Below, in pieces: positions 1 through 10,691 of a stretch of DNA of 64,000 nucleotides. Made by a program: the position numbers and the translations under genes. Below the pieces are notes generated by a model. That model made no database searches. It was not told the origin of the DNA and saw nothing but the letters and a program-made list of their open reading frames with translations. The stretch is from Camarhynchus parvulus (taxonomy: Eukaryota > Chordata > Aves > Passeriformes > Thraupidae): contig NC_044574.1 of NCBI RefSeq assembly GCF_901933205.1, positions 5,416,733-5,480,732 of the forward strand, written 5' to 3'. Position 1 is the stretch's first letter. The number at the start of each line of letters is the position of its first letter.

Positions 1-1501
1 GCATTAACTGGTTTCATCTTTGCCATATAACTTTATTTAGTAGTTACTGACTTTTTTTTAGGGGATCGTTTCTGACTGAAGAAACTTTGACTAGCCCTAG
101 AGGAGGCCAGTTAGCTGAATTCATTACTTTTTTGTCTGAATATATACATTGAAAAGTGTTTGTTCTCCTTGACTGTTTTACTTCAATCTTATTTTCATCT
201 TTCTATTATTTCTGTATGTGAAAAAGCATTATTACAATTTTTCTCGAAGTGTAGCTCGATTCTCACTCTATGCATAAAACTAAATCTTTATGAATGATGC
301 CAGAAGGTATGTTAAAATGCTATTTTTTTAACAGTAGTCTCAAAATCTAAAGGGGAAAAATAATCTTGTGTGAAGACTGACCATAAAACTCCCTCTTCTC
401 AAGACAGCCTAAACTACTGCAAGTTTAGAAAAGTACACAAAAAAACCCCAACTTTGTTAGACATAATACCTGGTACAATAAAAATAAATGCAGAAAAACT
501 TTTTTTTTTTGAGAGGTTAAGAAGGTGTAACAGTAACAAAGGTTATATTTGGTGGAATCAAAAATTCAATTTCCATTACCCTGAGCTTTCTTGTAATTGG
601 AAAGAGTGCAGCAGTGTCCATATTTTGGACATTGGGGGGTTCTGTCTATGGCAGCAGCATTCCTATTATCTGTGCAATTACCTCATAAGTTACTCACCCA
701 AAAGCTGATGGGGAACGATGGGTGCTTAGTGGTGTGATTTGCATAACCTATTGTGGACATATGCATTAGAAAAAATTAAATACATCTATAGACAGCACTG
801 GCAACTTCATCCAGCCCCATAATTACTGACCCTGGAGTGCCTAGCACAGCTCCAGCCATCTGGTCCAATGAATCCCTGCTTGGATCATTGTCCAAATAAA
901 GCAATCTTCCACTTCATATTATTTCTAGGAGAGATATCCCCTTAGAGGGCAAGATTCTCATCTACACACTTCTGAGTGAGGGAATAGTCATTGAAGAACT
1001 GATGTGCCAGAGTAGATTGAGACTGAAATTATGGATTTTAAAATCTTCCTGCAGCTATGCAGATCTTGACTTGAACCACTCAAGGTTAACCATGTGTTTC
1101 TCCATGGAAACTCTTCTTCTGACCACAACAGCAGGTCATTTTCAGTATAAAAACATCAACCATGGTTCCACCAGAGGCTGAAGCCAAAAACGTAGCAGAT
1201 GAAGAGAGCATTCCAGGGAATACCACTTTTTACTCAAGCCCAAACTCCCAGGGTTTGCTACTGGCTAGTGCCACAGACAGGAAACATAGATATTGGATCT
1301 GACTGAGCACATATATTCTCAAGATGGATTCCTCCAAATGGCTCCATGGCGCTCAAAAACCAGAGATAGCTGAAACTAAATTGAACTCTTGATTTGAAAA
1401 AGTAGGAAGTGCTATTTCAATGTGTTCCTGTGATACATGTGTGCATTATTTGTGTCCCAGTATAGATGCATATTTGTATTATTCTTACTGCACTTGAATT
1501 G
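1..1501. other. AT-rich single-copy DNA, no gene seen
   Basis: No reading frame here resembles a known protein, and the short open frames are of the length expected by chance in AT-rich DNA. No transposon signature was recognised. Probably intergenic or intronic. Confidence 0.5.
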
Positions 1502-1604
1502 CCCAGTCCATGGTGCAGGGCCTTGAACTTGCTGAACCTCACTGGGTTCTTGAAGTTCCACTTCTCAAGCTTGGCCAGGTCCCTCTGCATGGTCCTTTCT
1601 TTCA
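1502..1604 (-). mobile_element. CR1 LINE fragment
   Basis: The plus-strand text reads as the complement of CR1 body sequence: a phrase meaning 'gtgcag-gaccttg-acttg', then 'ttgaacctca', a 'cacttctcaagc' stretch and 'caggtccctctgcatgg'. This corresponds to the part of CR1 a few hundred bases before its 3' end. The 3' tail is absent, so it is a short internal relic on the minus strand. Assignment is from memory of the CR1 consensus. Confidence 0.7.
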
Positions 1605-1639
1605 CTTGTGTCACCTGTCCAGGCTAAGGAAGAGTGGAA

Positions 1640-1900
1640 AGAATCTCAATCAAGAGCAGGCTCAAGGGCAAAGTGACAGTGAGGAAGAACTGTCCCAAAG
1701 GGAAGAAAAGAGAGACCAAGACCAGTCCCAGGGGAAAGGGGACAGAGACCAAAGGCTGAGCAGTGCTGCAGGAGAGCAGGCACAGGTCTCACCGAGGCAC
1801 ACACAAGCCCATGGCCTCCATGGGCTGCAGGTTATGCACCAGCAACATCCCTCCCACTGTGGATACTGCAGCCTGGTCAGAGAGAGAGAAACAGATAAAC
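1640..1900. other. Purine-rich unassigned segment next to an LTR
   Basis: A purine-rich stretch between the CR1 scrap and the LTR, with many AGAGA- and CAGG-type words. It could be retroviral internal remnant or ordinary unique DNA. A 132-codon plus-strand frame spans 1510-1908, but it begins inside the CR1 relic and has no recognisable domain, so it is not called as a gene. Confidence 0.25.
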
Positions 1901-1904
1901 TCTC

Positions 1905-2160
1905 CTAGGAATTGTTCTGGGGAGTTTTGAGAAGGCTGAGAGAAAGAATTCAAAACAATCTTGCAGCTGGTGTTTTGAACAGTTGTTTTCTCATAAGGTG
2001 TTTACCAAAGGGTGTTTTCTTAATTAGCCAGTGGTGATGTGTGATTGAATGACCAATCAGGTCCACCTGTGTCAGGACAGTGTATAAAAAGGAATGGGTT
2101 CCTAATAAAATTATTATCAGCTTCCTTAAGAGATCTGGGTGGTCCTCAGCCTCGCACAGC
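1905..2160 (+). mobile_element. Solo LTR of a passerine endogenous retrovirus
   Basis: The segment has LTR architecture on the plus strand: a U3-like region with a CCAAT-type box (gaccaatcag, about 2050), a TATA box in 'gtataaaaagg' (about 2082), a polyadenylation signal in 'cctaataaaatt' (about 2101) and a short terminal part ending near 'cagcctcgcaca'. I recognise it as a common passerine LTR type. The ends and target duplication could not be resolved, and no paired LTR or open gag/pol frame is present. Confidence 0.65.
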
Positions 2161-3085
2161 AGCAGCACAGGTGGAGACCCCAGAAGACAGGAGGTTGGTG
2201 TGTGTGTGTCTCAAACAGCCACAGCTGCATGACTGTGGAGTCAGCCTTGGTAATAACACACAAGAGCTGCTGGGAGTAACCCAGCACTGATGGGAGCAAC
2301 ATAACAAGAGAAATTGTGACCAGAGAAGGGGCCCATGCAGAGGGAGGACAGCACTTTTCAGGGACAAACATCCTTCTTTCTAGTCCCTGGAAAGAAGCAC
2401 AACACAGGACACCAAAAGGGCAGCAAAGAAGCCAGGAAGGGAGTGTGCACTGCAGGGCAGAATCAAGACCACTCAAGAGCCCCAGTGCCTCTGACCCATC
2501 TCCAGAAAGGTCTGAAGGAGCAGACTGTGCATGACAACAAATCTGCATGGAAAGCAAGAAACCTCTCTCCAGGGCAGGGAAAATCTTCCATGCAAAGGAC
2601 CCCCTCAAGGCCAGGCAGTGCTTCCAGGACCCTGGAAATCCCATCTGGATGAAGGCTTGAACCAGGAATGAGACCACCATCAGCTGGACTGACACTGGAA
2701 CCATGACTGCTGATCTCTTTCGCTCTCTCTTTTTTTCTCTTGCTTTCTCTGTCTCCCTCCCTTTAACTTATATTTTCTCTCCCTTCCCTTTCTCCCAAAC
2801 CCCCTCACAGGTATAGATGGGCTAGCTTAGGGACTAACATAGCCATAGCCATGCCAATTATGTAATTTTTTTACTAAAACTTGGTGAGTTTTTGCAGATC
2901 AGATCCTGTGACTTTTGTTGTTCCTTTAGATCATGAGCATTTACAAGTCTTGGGTGCCTCCTTCCCCCTCAGGGTGGATTCACAAGGGAGTGGCTTCATC
3001 ATGGACACACTAATCAAAGTTCTGTCTCGGGCAGTTTTCCTTGGTGTGTATTTGGGGATCTCCTGGACTAGTTTGTCCAGCTAGC
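2161..3085 (+). mobile_element. Possible second retroviral/LTR remnant with pyrimidine tract
   Basis: This begins just after the LTR. A CT-rich tract (about 2711-2800) is followed by a segment (about 2810-3010) that resembles the R/U5 part of a passerine LTR as I remember it. The 2161-2710 part is unassigned. A 192-codon minus-strand frame (2126-2704) overlaps the LTR end and shows no retroviral or cellular motif I can name. It could equally be non-retroviral unique DNA. Confidence 0.35.
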
Positions 3086-6000
3086 TGGTAACACCAATTC
3101 ACATCCTGCAAGCTGCATTTCCCCCTAAGTTCAGGGGCTAACTGGTTCAGGAATGGTTAAGCTCTATTCACATCAATGTTCTTCTTGGATGGATTTTCCA
3201 TTCCTGTGACAAGCTCTTAATGCAGAAAAATTGCTTTTGTGCTGCTTCTGGGAGTTTTATTTTTCTTTCCTAGCTCAGGCTCTCCCATTCTATGCTATTG
3301 GTTCTTTGTTTTTAATCTGTAGCCTGGCGTGGCTAATAATGGCTGAATTGCACATAAATAAAATCCATGCAAAATGGAATGGGCTACTGGTTATGGCTGT
3401 ATGAAACAGAGGTCTGAAAACACCAAGTTAACATGGAAATTCCTCATTGCAGAGCTTTCCATATCTTTTTCAGATTTTTTTTCAGAAGAAATTTGATTTG
3501 ACTCCTCTGATGGAAGGAGACATGAACTAACATGGGGCTCAGAAGAAGGGGATGAGAGAACCCAGACCCAGAGAGTGTTAGTGGAAACTTCTTACATGAA
3601 ATTATTCCTTATTTGCCTACACAGAAGATGTGAGTTAAGATGTGTAAAACTGTGCTGTCTACCCATGAGAATTTTAAGACTTTCATGTCCCTGCCCAAAC
3701 AGACAGATTTTTTCTGTAGTGATGCCACCTGCCTACATTTGTCTTTTCACCTTTGATATCTTATTCCATGAAATGATTTTCTCCATATTTGGCTGAGTTT
3801 CGGTTGCTGTTTCTCCTCTCTGGGAGTTTGATCAGTGACACTGACAAAGAGTGGAGCTCAGCCAGTAAAGAGGTACATGATTAACAAACCCTGAGAAAGG
3901 ACATGATGAGCTGTGCCACATCAAGAGTTTGTAATTCCACCCAGGAGATTTGCAAGCGAGAAGCTGAGTGACCAGAATTAGGATCACCAGGTGTGTTGCC
4001 AGTGACCCAAGGGAACACAGGGGATTCTGTACCTTCCACTTGCAGGTTCCTTTTCCTTTGCAAAACAACACATTCACCTTTAACTATTGAACCATAAAGA
4101 AAATGTCACTGAAGTGCTACCATGGCTGTGATTTCTGTGTGATTATTTACTTATTGCATGAAAAAAGGAAGCTAAATTTATAACCTATATTTACCAGTTC
4201 GCTTTTCTAACCCAGGGTATAACTGCATAAAACTGTCCTTCTTGCAGTTGACTCAATTGTGATAGACTCCTAAGATCCTTCAATAGCAAAGCACTTAGTC
4301 AAATGGATTTGTGTAATTATACACAGGCAGAAACAATAGTTTTGTCCAAGGATTCAAAGAACAGGAGCAACACAGCAAGCATGCCAAACCCTGTGATCCC
4401 TGTTAGGGAACTCAACACTGTTCATGGGGAGGGAAACAAAGAGACTCCTGATGCTCACTCAGTTCCAGGCTTTCCTCAGCCAGACTCAAACTCGGGTGTA
4501 ACTAGCAGGAGCCAGGCTTTACATTTTCATATAGGCTAAACACAGACACAAGCCCTGCCAAGAAAATAGGGTGAAATTCAGTCACTAAGTTAGTGATGAA
4601 ACTCCCACTGATTCCTCCAGATCACAATTTCTTTTCTGAAATTTACTGCTTTATCCCAGTGATAGGATTAGAAAAAAGTGAGCAGAATGTCAATGCCTGG
4701 TTTTATAACCAGACCAACTTTGGCTGCCATAGCAGCTGCTTTTTACCTGGCCATCAAACAGGGCAGATATAGGAGTCAGCAGACTCAGGGAAGTGACCTG
4801 TGTCTTATCCTTGTCCCCAGAGGTGACCAGACCCAGTGACCAGGCATGATTCAGCTCACAACCTTTCTGTGCCTTTCTTTACAGTTTAGATCAAACAAAA
4901 TATGAGCCACACAGTAAAGCTGAGTGGATTTGAAATTGGGCTGTACAAGTTCACCCACCACTTATAAACCATCTGAAAGGGTGCCATTTTTCCTCAGCAC
5001 TTGACTGTACATTTATCCAGAAAATAAATCCACTAACCTCAGGTCAGTTAGAACAAAAATTCCCTTTTTAGGAAGCATATCTCACGTTAGACTCTCATTC
5101 ACAGTTTGTATTTAACAGCAAGGAATCCTACTTTTATGCGGCTGCCTGGACAGGGAGTACATTTAAATGGATCATGAGGATATTTTCTCACAAAACATTT
5201 GACTGAAATACTAGTGGGGGGATTTTAAGGAACTGCATGCTGAAGCTGCTCCTGTGGTCATGCAAGAGAATTTTCTCTGATGTACTGAAACATTTATCAG
5301 TGTGAGGACAACACGACATATTTCCCTGTTATACCATTCCTTTGGCATCTGATTTTGACCACAGAGACACAATATGGATCCAAAGATGAAACTGGTGCCT
5401 GACTCATTAGCACAGCCACTTTCATGTTCTGAAAATACATTGTCTCCTGTTTCTTATGGCAGCTGGATGGCTGCCACTGACAAGCAGTTGCTCATGAAAA
5501 TCATTTCTCCACATGTTCTTAAAATAGAAAAAGCAAAATATACACTGGCAGAGTTTTAATTTCAGACATTCAAATCTCAGGGCAATACTACAGCTTAGTG
5601 AACAAGACAAGGCACATGTGATATACTAGAGCCCACATTCTGTCCCACTGGCAATTCATTTTCTACCATGATGCCCTTTCCATTCCAGTTAGTGGTGTGA
5701 ACAAATAGGAAAAGGGCATCAAGTTATTTACTGGATGTGACTCAGAAAGCAGAATCAAATTTCACAGCCAAGGCAGGACAAATGGGAAGCTGATAAAGAA
5801 CAATTTTCTTGGGACTTTGTGCTGAATGACGGTTTCTTCCAGTCCTGTCCCTCCTCTGGTCTCACAGATCCATTTATTTCATCTGATTTACCTTACTCTT
5901 TTCACTTCTTACCTTGTCTCTTCAATTTTCACTAAATTCAGGCCTGTGAGATATATTACAGCCGCTGATTCCTTTGTTATTTTTCACCTGAATGGAGCGA

Positions 6001-6430
6001 CAAATGCTGAGCATAGAGGGGGCAAAAGGAGAGAGGTGCTGCTACAAACCATCAGAGCCTGCTACAGCAGAGACAAATCATTTCCCAAGTTAATTAACAC
6101 CCTTCTTATTCTATAAACACCCAAAAAAGGTAAAATTCAGGAATAATACAGACTATCTATCCAGAATGTTTAAGGATTTCCTTGTCCTCATGCTAGCACA
6201 GTCTCAATAATTCAGTTTTTAACTTGTTGGACACCATGAGATTGGTTATTCCTTGGGCACAAGAATAATAAATATTATTAATAATAATTAATTCTTGTAA
6301 AGCTTTCTGCAAAAAGATAGTTGCTATAGAAACATTAAGCTGTTCATATATATACAATCATTATTGCAACTTATTTAATTGGGAAATAAAGAAATCCACA
6401 CATGGCAGCAGTTAATTTTACAAGTGTTAG
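3086..6430. other. AT-rich single-copy DNA, no gene seen
   Basis: No convincing coding region, RNA gene or transposon was recognised. The segment around 5930-6110 has balanced composition and few low-complexity words, which is how conserved non-coding DNA often looks, but this is only an impression. Confidence 0.45.
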
Positions 6431-6540
6431 TTGTTTTGTTGGGTTTTTTGTTGTTGTTGTTGTTGAGGTTTGTTTTTGTTTTGTTTTTTGGTTTGTTTTT
6501 ATTTGTTTTTGCTTTTGTGTTGTTTTTTTGTTTTTCTTTT
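6431..6540. repeat. T/G-rich low-complexity tract (GTTTT/GTT type)
   Basis: About 110 bases made almost only of T and G on the plus strand, including a (GTT)n core near 6450-6465 and irregular GTTTT units. It ends just before 'aataaaacag'. Confidence 0.9.
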
Positions 6541-8628
6541 AATAAAACAGACACCTGAACATATTTTATTTACTTGTTAACTTACAGATAATAGGTTGCA
6601 TTTAGGATTGAGTTTTTTCATACAACTATTAAATCAACCTGGGTTGGCAGCAGAATATGGCTGGAGCAGCACAAAGTAAATGACATCCATAATTTGTGCA
6701 GTTTCTTAGGGAATCCTTGTTACATTTCAAGGCCATTGGCAACGCACTGGTGTAGGGAGTATTAAATGCTTTGCTGGTCATTATTTCTATCTATCAGCCT
6801 GTTAACAGATAATTTTGGTGGGAAAATTTATTCTGGAAAATCCTCAGAAGAGGATTATGTATCTTTGTCTATGTTCAAGAAATGGGTTTTCACTTTTTGG
6901 TACAGCAACATCTGAAAACAAAAGTGCATATGGATGGGTACTTCATTCCTTCCTCCACCTCCATATTTGAAACAAGAGTGACACACCAGCAAAAAATAAA
7001 TTTAAATTCTCTGGTGGAGTGGGATGTTGCTTTTGGAGAATGATGAATGTGGTGAGCTGTGACTGAAAACACTACACTGAAAGAATTAAAATGCATCAAA
7101 GACAAGATTTCTTCTATTTCCCCTACCACTATTTCTAGGACAAGAAATTGAATCTTAGTAGTTTTTAGGTAACACTAAATTCTAACATTTAATTTTGTTT
7201 TCCCTGTTTTATTTTGGTTTTAATACTAGATTTCAATTCACAAAAAAAAAGTTTGAAGATATCTAAACCCATCTCAAGGTCATCTCTAACACTGCTATCA
7301 CAATTCACAGAGCCTTTGGAAAGACTTCTTTTTGGGCTGAACAAATTTGTCATCTCAAATTTTACAGCCATCTGTTTGAAGAAACATTAAATCTACACTA
7401 TTTTCATCCAGCAACTACAGCATCTATTTTTATTTTGTTGTGTTTTACAGGAGCTCTATTGTTAGCTTTTTCAAAGCCTCTCAAGAGGTTTAAACTTCAG
7501 ATGACTTTTTATTTTTAACTTTCTGAATTGCTACCTGTTCTTAATGTATTTTAATTTCTCTATTATGAGGTAGCTCAATATGTTCAGACTGACTGGTTTC
7601 TTTAAATCCTAGAGATGACCTGTTTCCATTTGATACATATTTATGACTGAATTTACATATAATGTTTGAAACGAAAATTTAGAACCCAAAATTACATTTC
7701 TCTATCACATCAAGTGTGCAGCAGATGCAATGATGGATTAGTACAAATTCCTGTATATCCCAGTTTGTTTTGGCTCTATGGGTTGGCACTAAGAAACAAG
7801 GAATGTACATCAACCTTCCACAAAAAAATCTTTATTTTTTCATAACATAAACATCAGAAGGGACAATTTCTTTTAAAGAAGCAGATGTCTGCACCAAACA
7901 CAAGAGCTGTTTTGGTTTGTAGGAGAGAAGGAGAAGGACTTCTCTTCCCTGAGGAGAAGGAGGAAAAAAATGATAAAAAGGAAAATTAATCAAATAAATA
8001 AATCCAAAATTAATTCATCAGGTGTTGGAAAGATTATGTCTGAAATATATTAAATATATTACTTATAAGTACTCCTTTCTATTCCTTTCCTATTTTAATT
8101 TGACTGGATAAAAACTGTCTTAAGACTGATGATAAAATGTGCTGGCCCTAAAAAACAGAAAGCAGCTAAAAGTAAAACTCTGAGACTTCTGGTGCATACC
8201 AGGTCTTTAAACAAAATCATAAATAAAATATATGGAATAGATCAACCAGTAAATTAGCACAGAGTGGGGCAGCTGGGTGTAGTGAAAACTCCAGTGCCAA
8301 TAAAGCCAATGACAGTTTTGACATTGATTTTACAGGGACCAATAACTCACCTTAGAGTACACATATTTCAGACAGTACTTTTTGAGAAAAAATTGATTAA
8401 TTTAAATGAAAAATTATGGTTTGAATTCCAACTCAGCCAAAATTAATGTATGATTTGATGAAACAATTCAGATTCAAATTCTAACATTTTTCTTTCTCAA
8501 CACTTACAAATGTACAAAGGGGGATAAAAACAGTGCAAGGGTTGCTGGCCTGGGCTTTTACTGATTCAATAGTAGATCTAAATTCTTTTAGATCTACTTC
8601 TTTTATATTGCTCATCTTAGGTCCTGTG
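6541..8628. other. AT-rich single-copy DNA, no gene seen
   Basis: Only short chance reading frames (up to about 79 codons) and A/T runs. No repeat family recognised. Confidence 0.45.
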
Positions 8629-8696
8629 CAGGAGCAACGGTTGGACTCAATCCTTGTGGGTCGCTTCCAGCTGAGCATACTTTGTAATTCTGTGAG
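8629..8696 (+). mobile_element. CR1 LINE 3'-end fragment
   Basis: Words typical of the CR1 3' terminus occur in order: 'ggttggactcaatccttgtgggt', then 'cttccag', then a degenerate tail 'tttgtaattctgtgag'. Only about 70 bases are preserved, consistent with the strong 5' truncation usual for CR1. Plus orientation. Confidence 0.7.
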
Positions 8697-10139
8697 ACCA
8701 TGTCTAAAAGAAGTGTTTTATTTAGTATAAACATAAAGTTAAGTAGAAAAAGATCCCCAAAAGAGATGAGCTGAGTGGTCATTTCGTTTTGTAGGCCAGA
8801 GGCTAAACTCCTGGTGAATAATTCTTCTCAGCAGGATGACATGGAGGCAGTTCAGGCTCAGTTTCTGGAGACCAGCTTGGGCCAGTGTCTACTGATTGTG
8901 AAGACCCAGTCACTCTCCTGGCATAGAAAACTCTACTGAGGATGAAAAAAGAGGCAGAAATTTTCTTCTGGTGTGATCCAGTGCTCCACTGGACTCTCTT
9001 TCTTGACCTGATACCAGCAATAAGGAATAATCTATATGAGATTGGCTGGACCAGGATTAGAGTGTCAGGGTTAGTATATTAAGAACTGGTTTACTCATGA
9101 AAAATTGATTATAGTCGTGTTATGTTGTGTTATGTTCTGTATTCAGCCAACAGCCGTGTTTTGGATGTAAAATACATATTTATGTGAGTAATACAAATCT
9201 AATAGACACTTCCTTTCCTTCTCATTATTAGCCACCACTTTATCACCCTTTTAAATCAAAGTTCTCAGAACATAGAAGGAAAGAGCTCCATTATATTTTA
9301 TCCATTTGTTTTTATTTTCCAATAAAAGGTAAGTTGCTGGTTTCCTTTTCTTGTTAAAGGTTGACTTTTTTGGTATTTTTACTGGATTTAATTTGTTATT
9401 GCAGTGCTGCCAAATGTTTTACTTTTAAAATAAAGTAAAAGAGAGAAAAAGACTGATAGATAGACACATCCTGTGTGGTCTACCTTGATATAATTTGCCG
9501 TCCAGAAGAATAGAAAATAAGTAAAACCTATAGTTTGGCTGTGAATGAAAAAAAAACAAAAAACTAACACAAAACACTCTAAAGTCTCACCTGAATTATT
9601 CTGTTCATAAAAATGCTACTGATACACTCTGAGCTACAACTACGCAGAGCAAAAGTCCTATCACCATCTCATTTGAAAAGCCATGCTGGATAATGTCTTA
9701 GAAAAGAAGAGAAAAGAAATAATGACAACTTCCACTTCAAGATTTAAAAAGAGGTTTGAGATTTTGTTTTACTCTTAAGAGTTCAGACTCTCTTCCTCTG
9801 CAAAGCAAATAATGGAAAACCTCCAAGAAGCACAAGATTAGATCAGAGCTCCACTCTTCTATATCCTGGATAAACACAAACTAAACTTTAGAAGTCTTAA
9901 CTCTGCACTGCTGAATGGAGGCAAAACCAGAAGGGTAGAAATAAGAAAAGATCAGAAAGCAGATCAAGACTAAAAAGCCCAGGTGCTAAATCCATGTGTG
10001 GGCTCAGGCACAGCAATGCCAAACCACACATGCTGATGTGACAGTACCCAGGAGTAGACTTTAGGTTTAAACAAGAGGGCAACATGTTGGAGTTCTGGGT
10101 GCTGAGAATTTCAAACTTTCTGTACTGACAGACTCTGAC
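8697..10139. other. AT-rich single-copy DNA, no gene seen
   Basis: No supported gene or repeat. Open frames are at most about 62 codons. Confidence 0.45.
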
Positions 10140-10691
10140 TCCCAGGAGAACACTGAATTTGACCTGAGGCCATGGAGAATATTTCCAAAATTGATTTATA
10201 GCACTGGGATTATGGGTGTGTAGTTTTATTAGAAGTGTGTAATATCACAGGGTGGAAAACTTAAGAGCTTGGGGTTTAAAAATATAGTAATATAGATGAA
10301 GCAAGATGGAGGTTTTAGGGCAGAGGCTGGTCCTTATTCTTTACCTTTTTCTTCACCTTCTTATTCCCTCTTCTTCATGGGTTTGGGTGGTATTTTTGTA
10401 ATTGGACAGAAAAGTCTGCATTGGGAACTCTGAGTGATTTGTTATTGGGTTAAAAGTGAAAATAATTTAGGTGTAATTTCTTAATTGGATAGTTTAGCCT
10501 TAAAAGATGTTGTAACAAGAGAGAGTTAGCCATTTTGTGCCTTGTTAGTGAAATACTGCAGAACTCACTGCCTGTGAGACTGTGCAAACAGATAATAAAA
10601 AATAAACATCTAAGCCTGAATGTGAACTATCATCTCAAGTGCCTTCATCCCGACCTTGACAGAGGTAGAAAACAGAAGCCAAAAACCAGCA
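10140..10691 (+). mobile_element. Solo LTR of a passerine endogenous retrovirus
   Basis: I recognise a frequent passerine LTR family here. Its landmarks in order are a segment around 'tatagcactgggatt', 'aatatcacagggtggaaaac', 'agatgaagcaagatggagg', a CT-rich stretch, 'gtaattggacag', 'ttggatagtttagcctta', 'gccattttgtgccttgtta' and a polyadenylation region 'cagataataaaaaataaac' (about 10590). The end lies near 'aaaaaccagca'. Exact ends are uncertain and no target duplication was found. No internal retroviral sequence flanks it, so it is a solo LTR. Confidence 0.7.
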
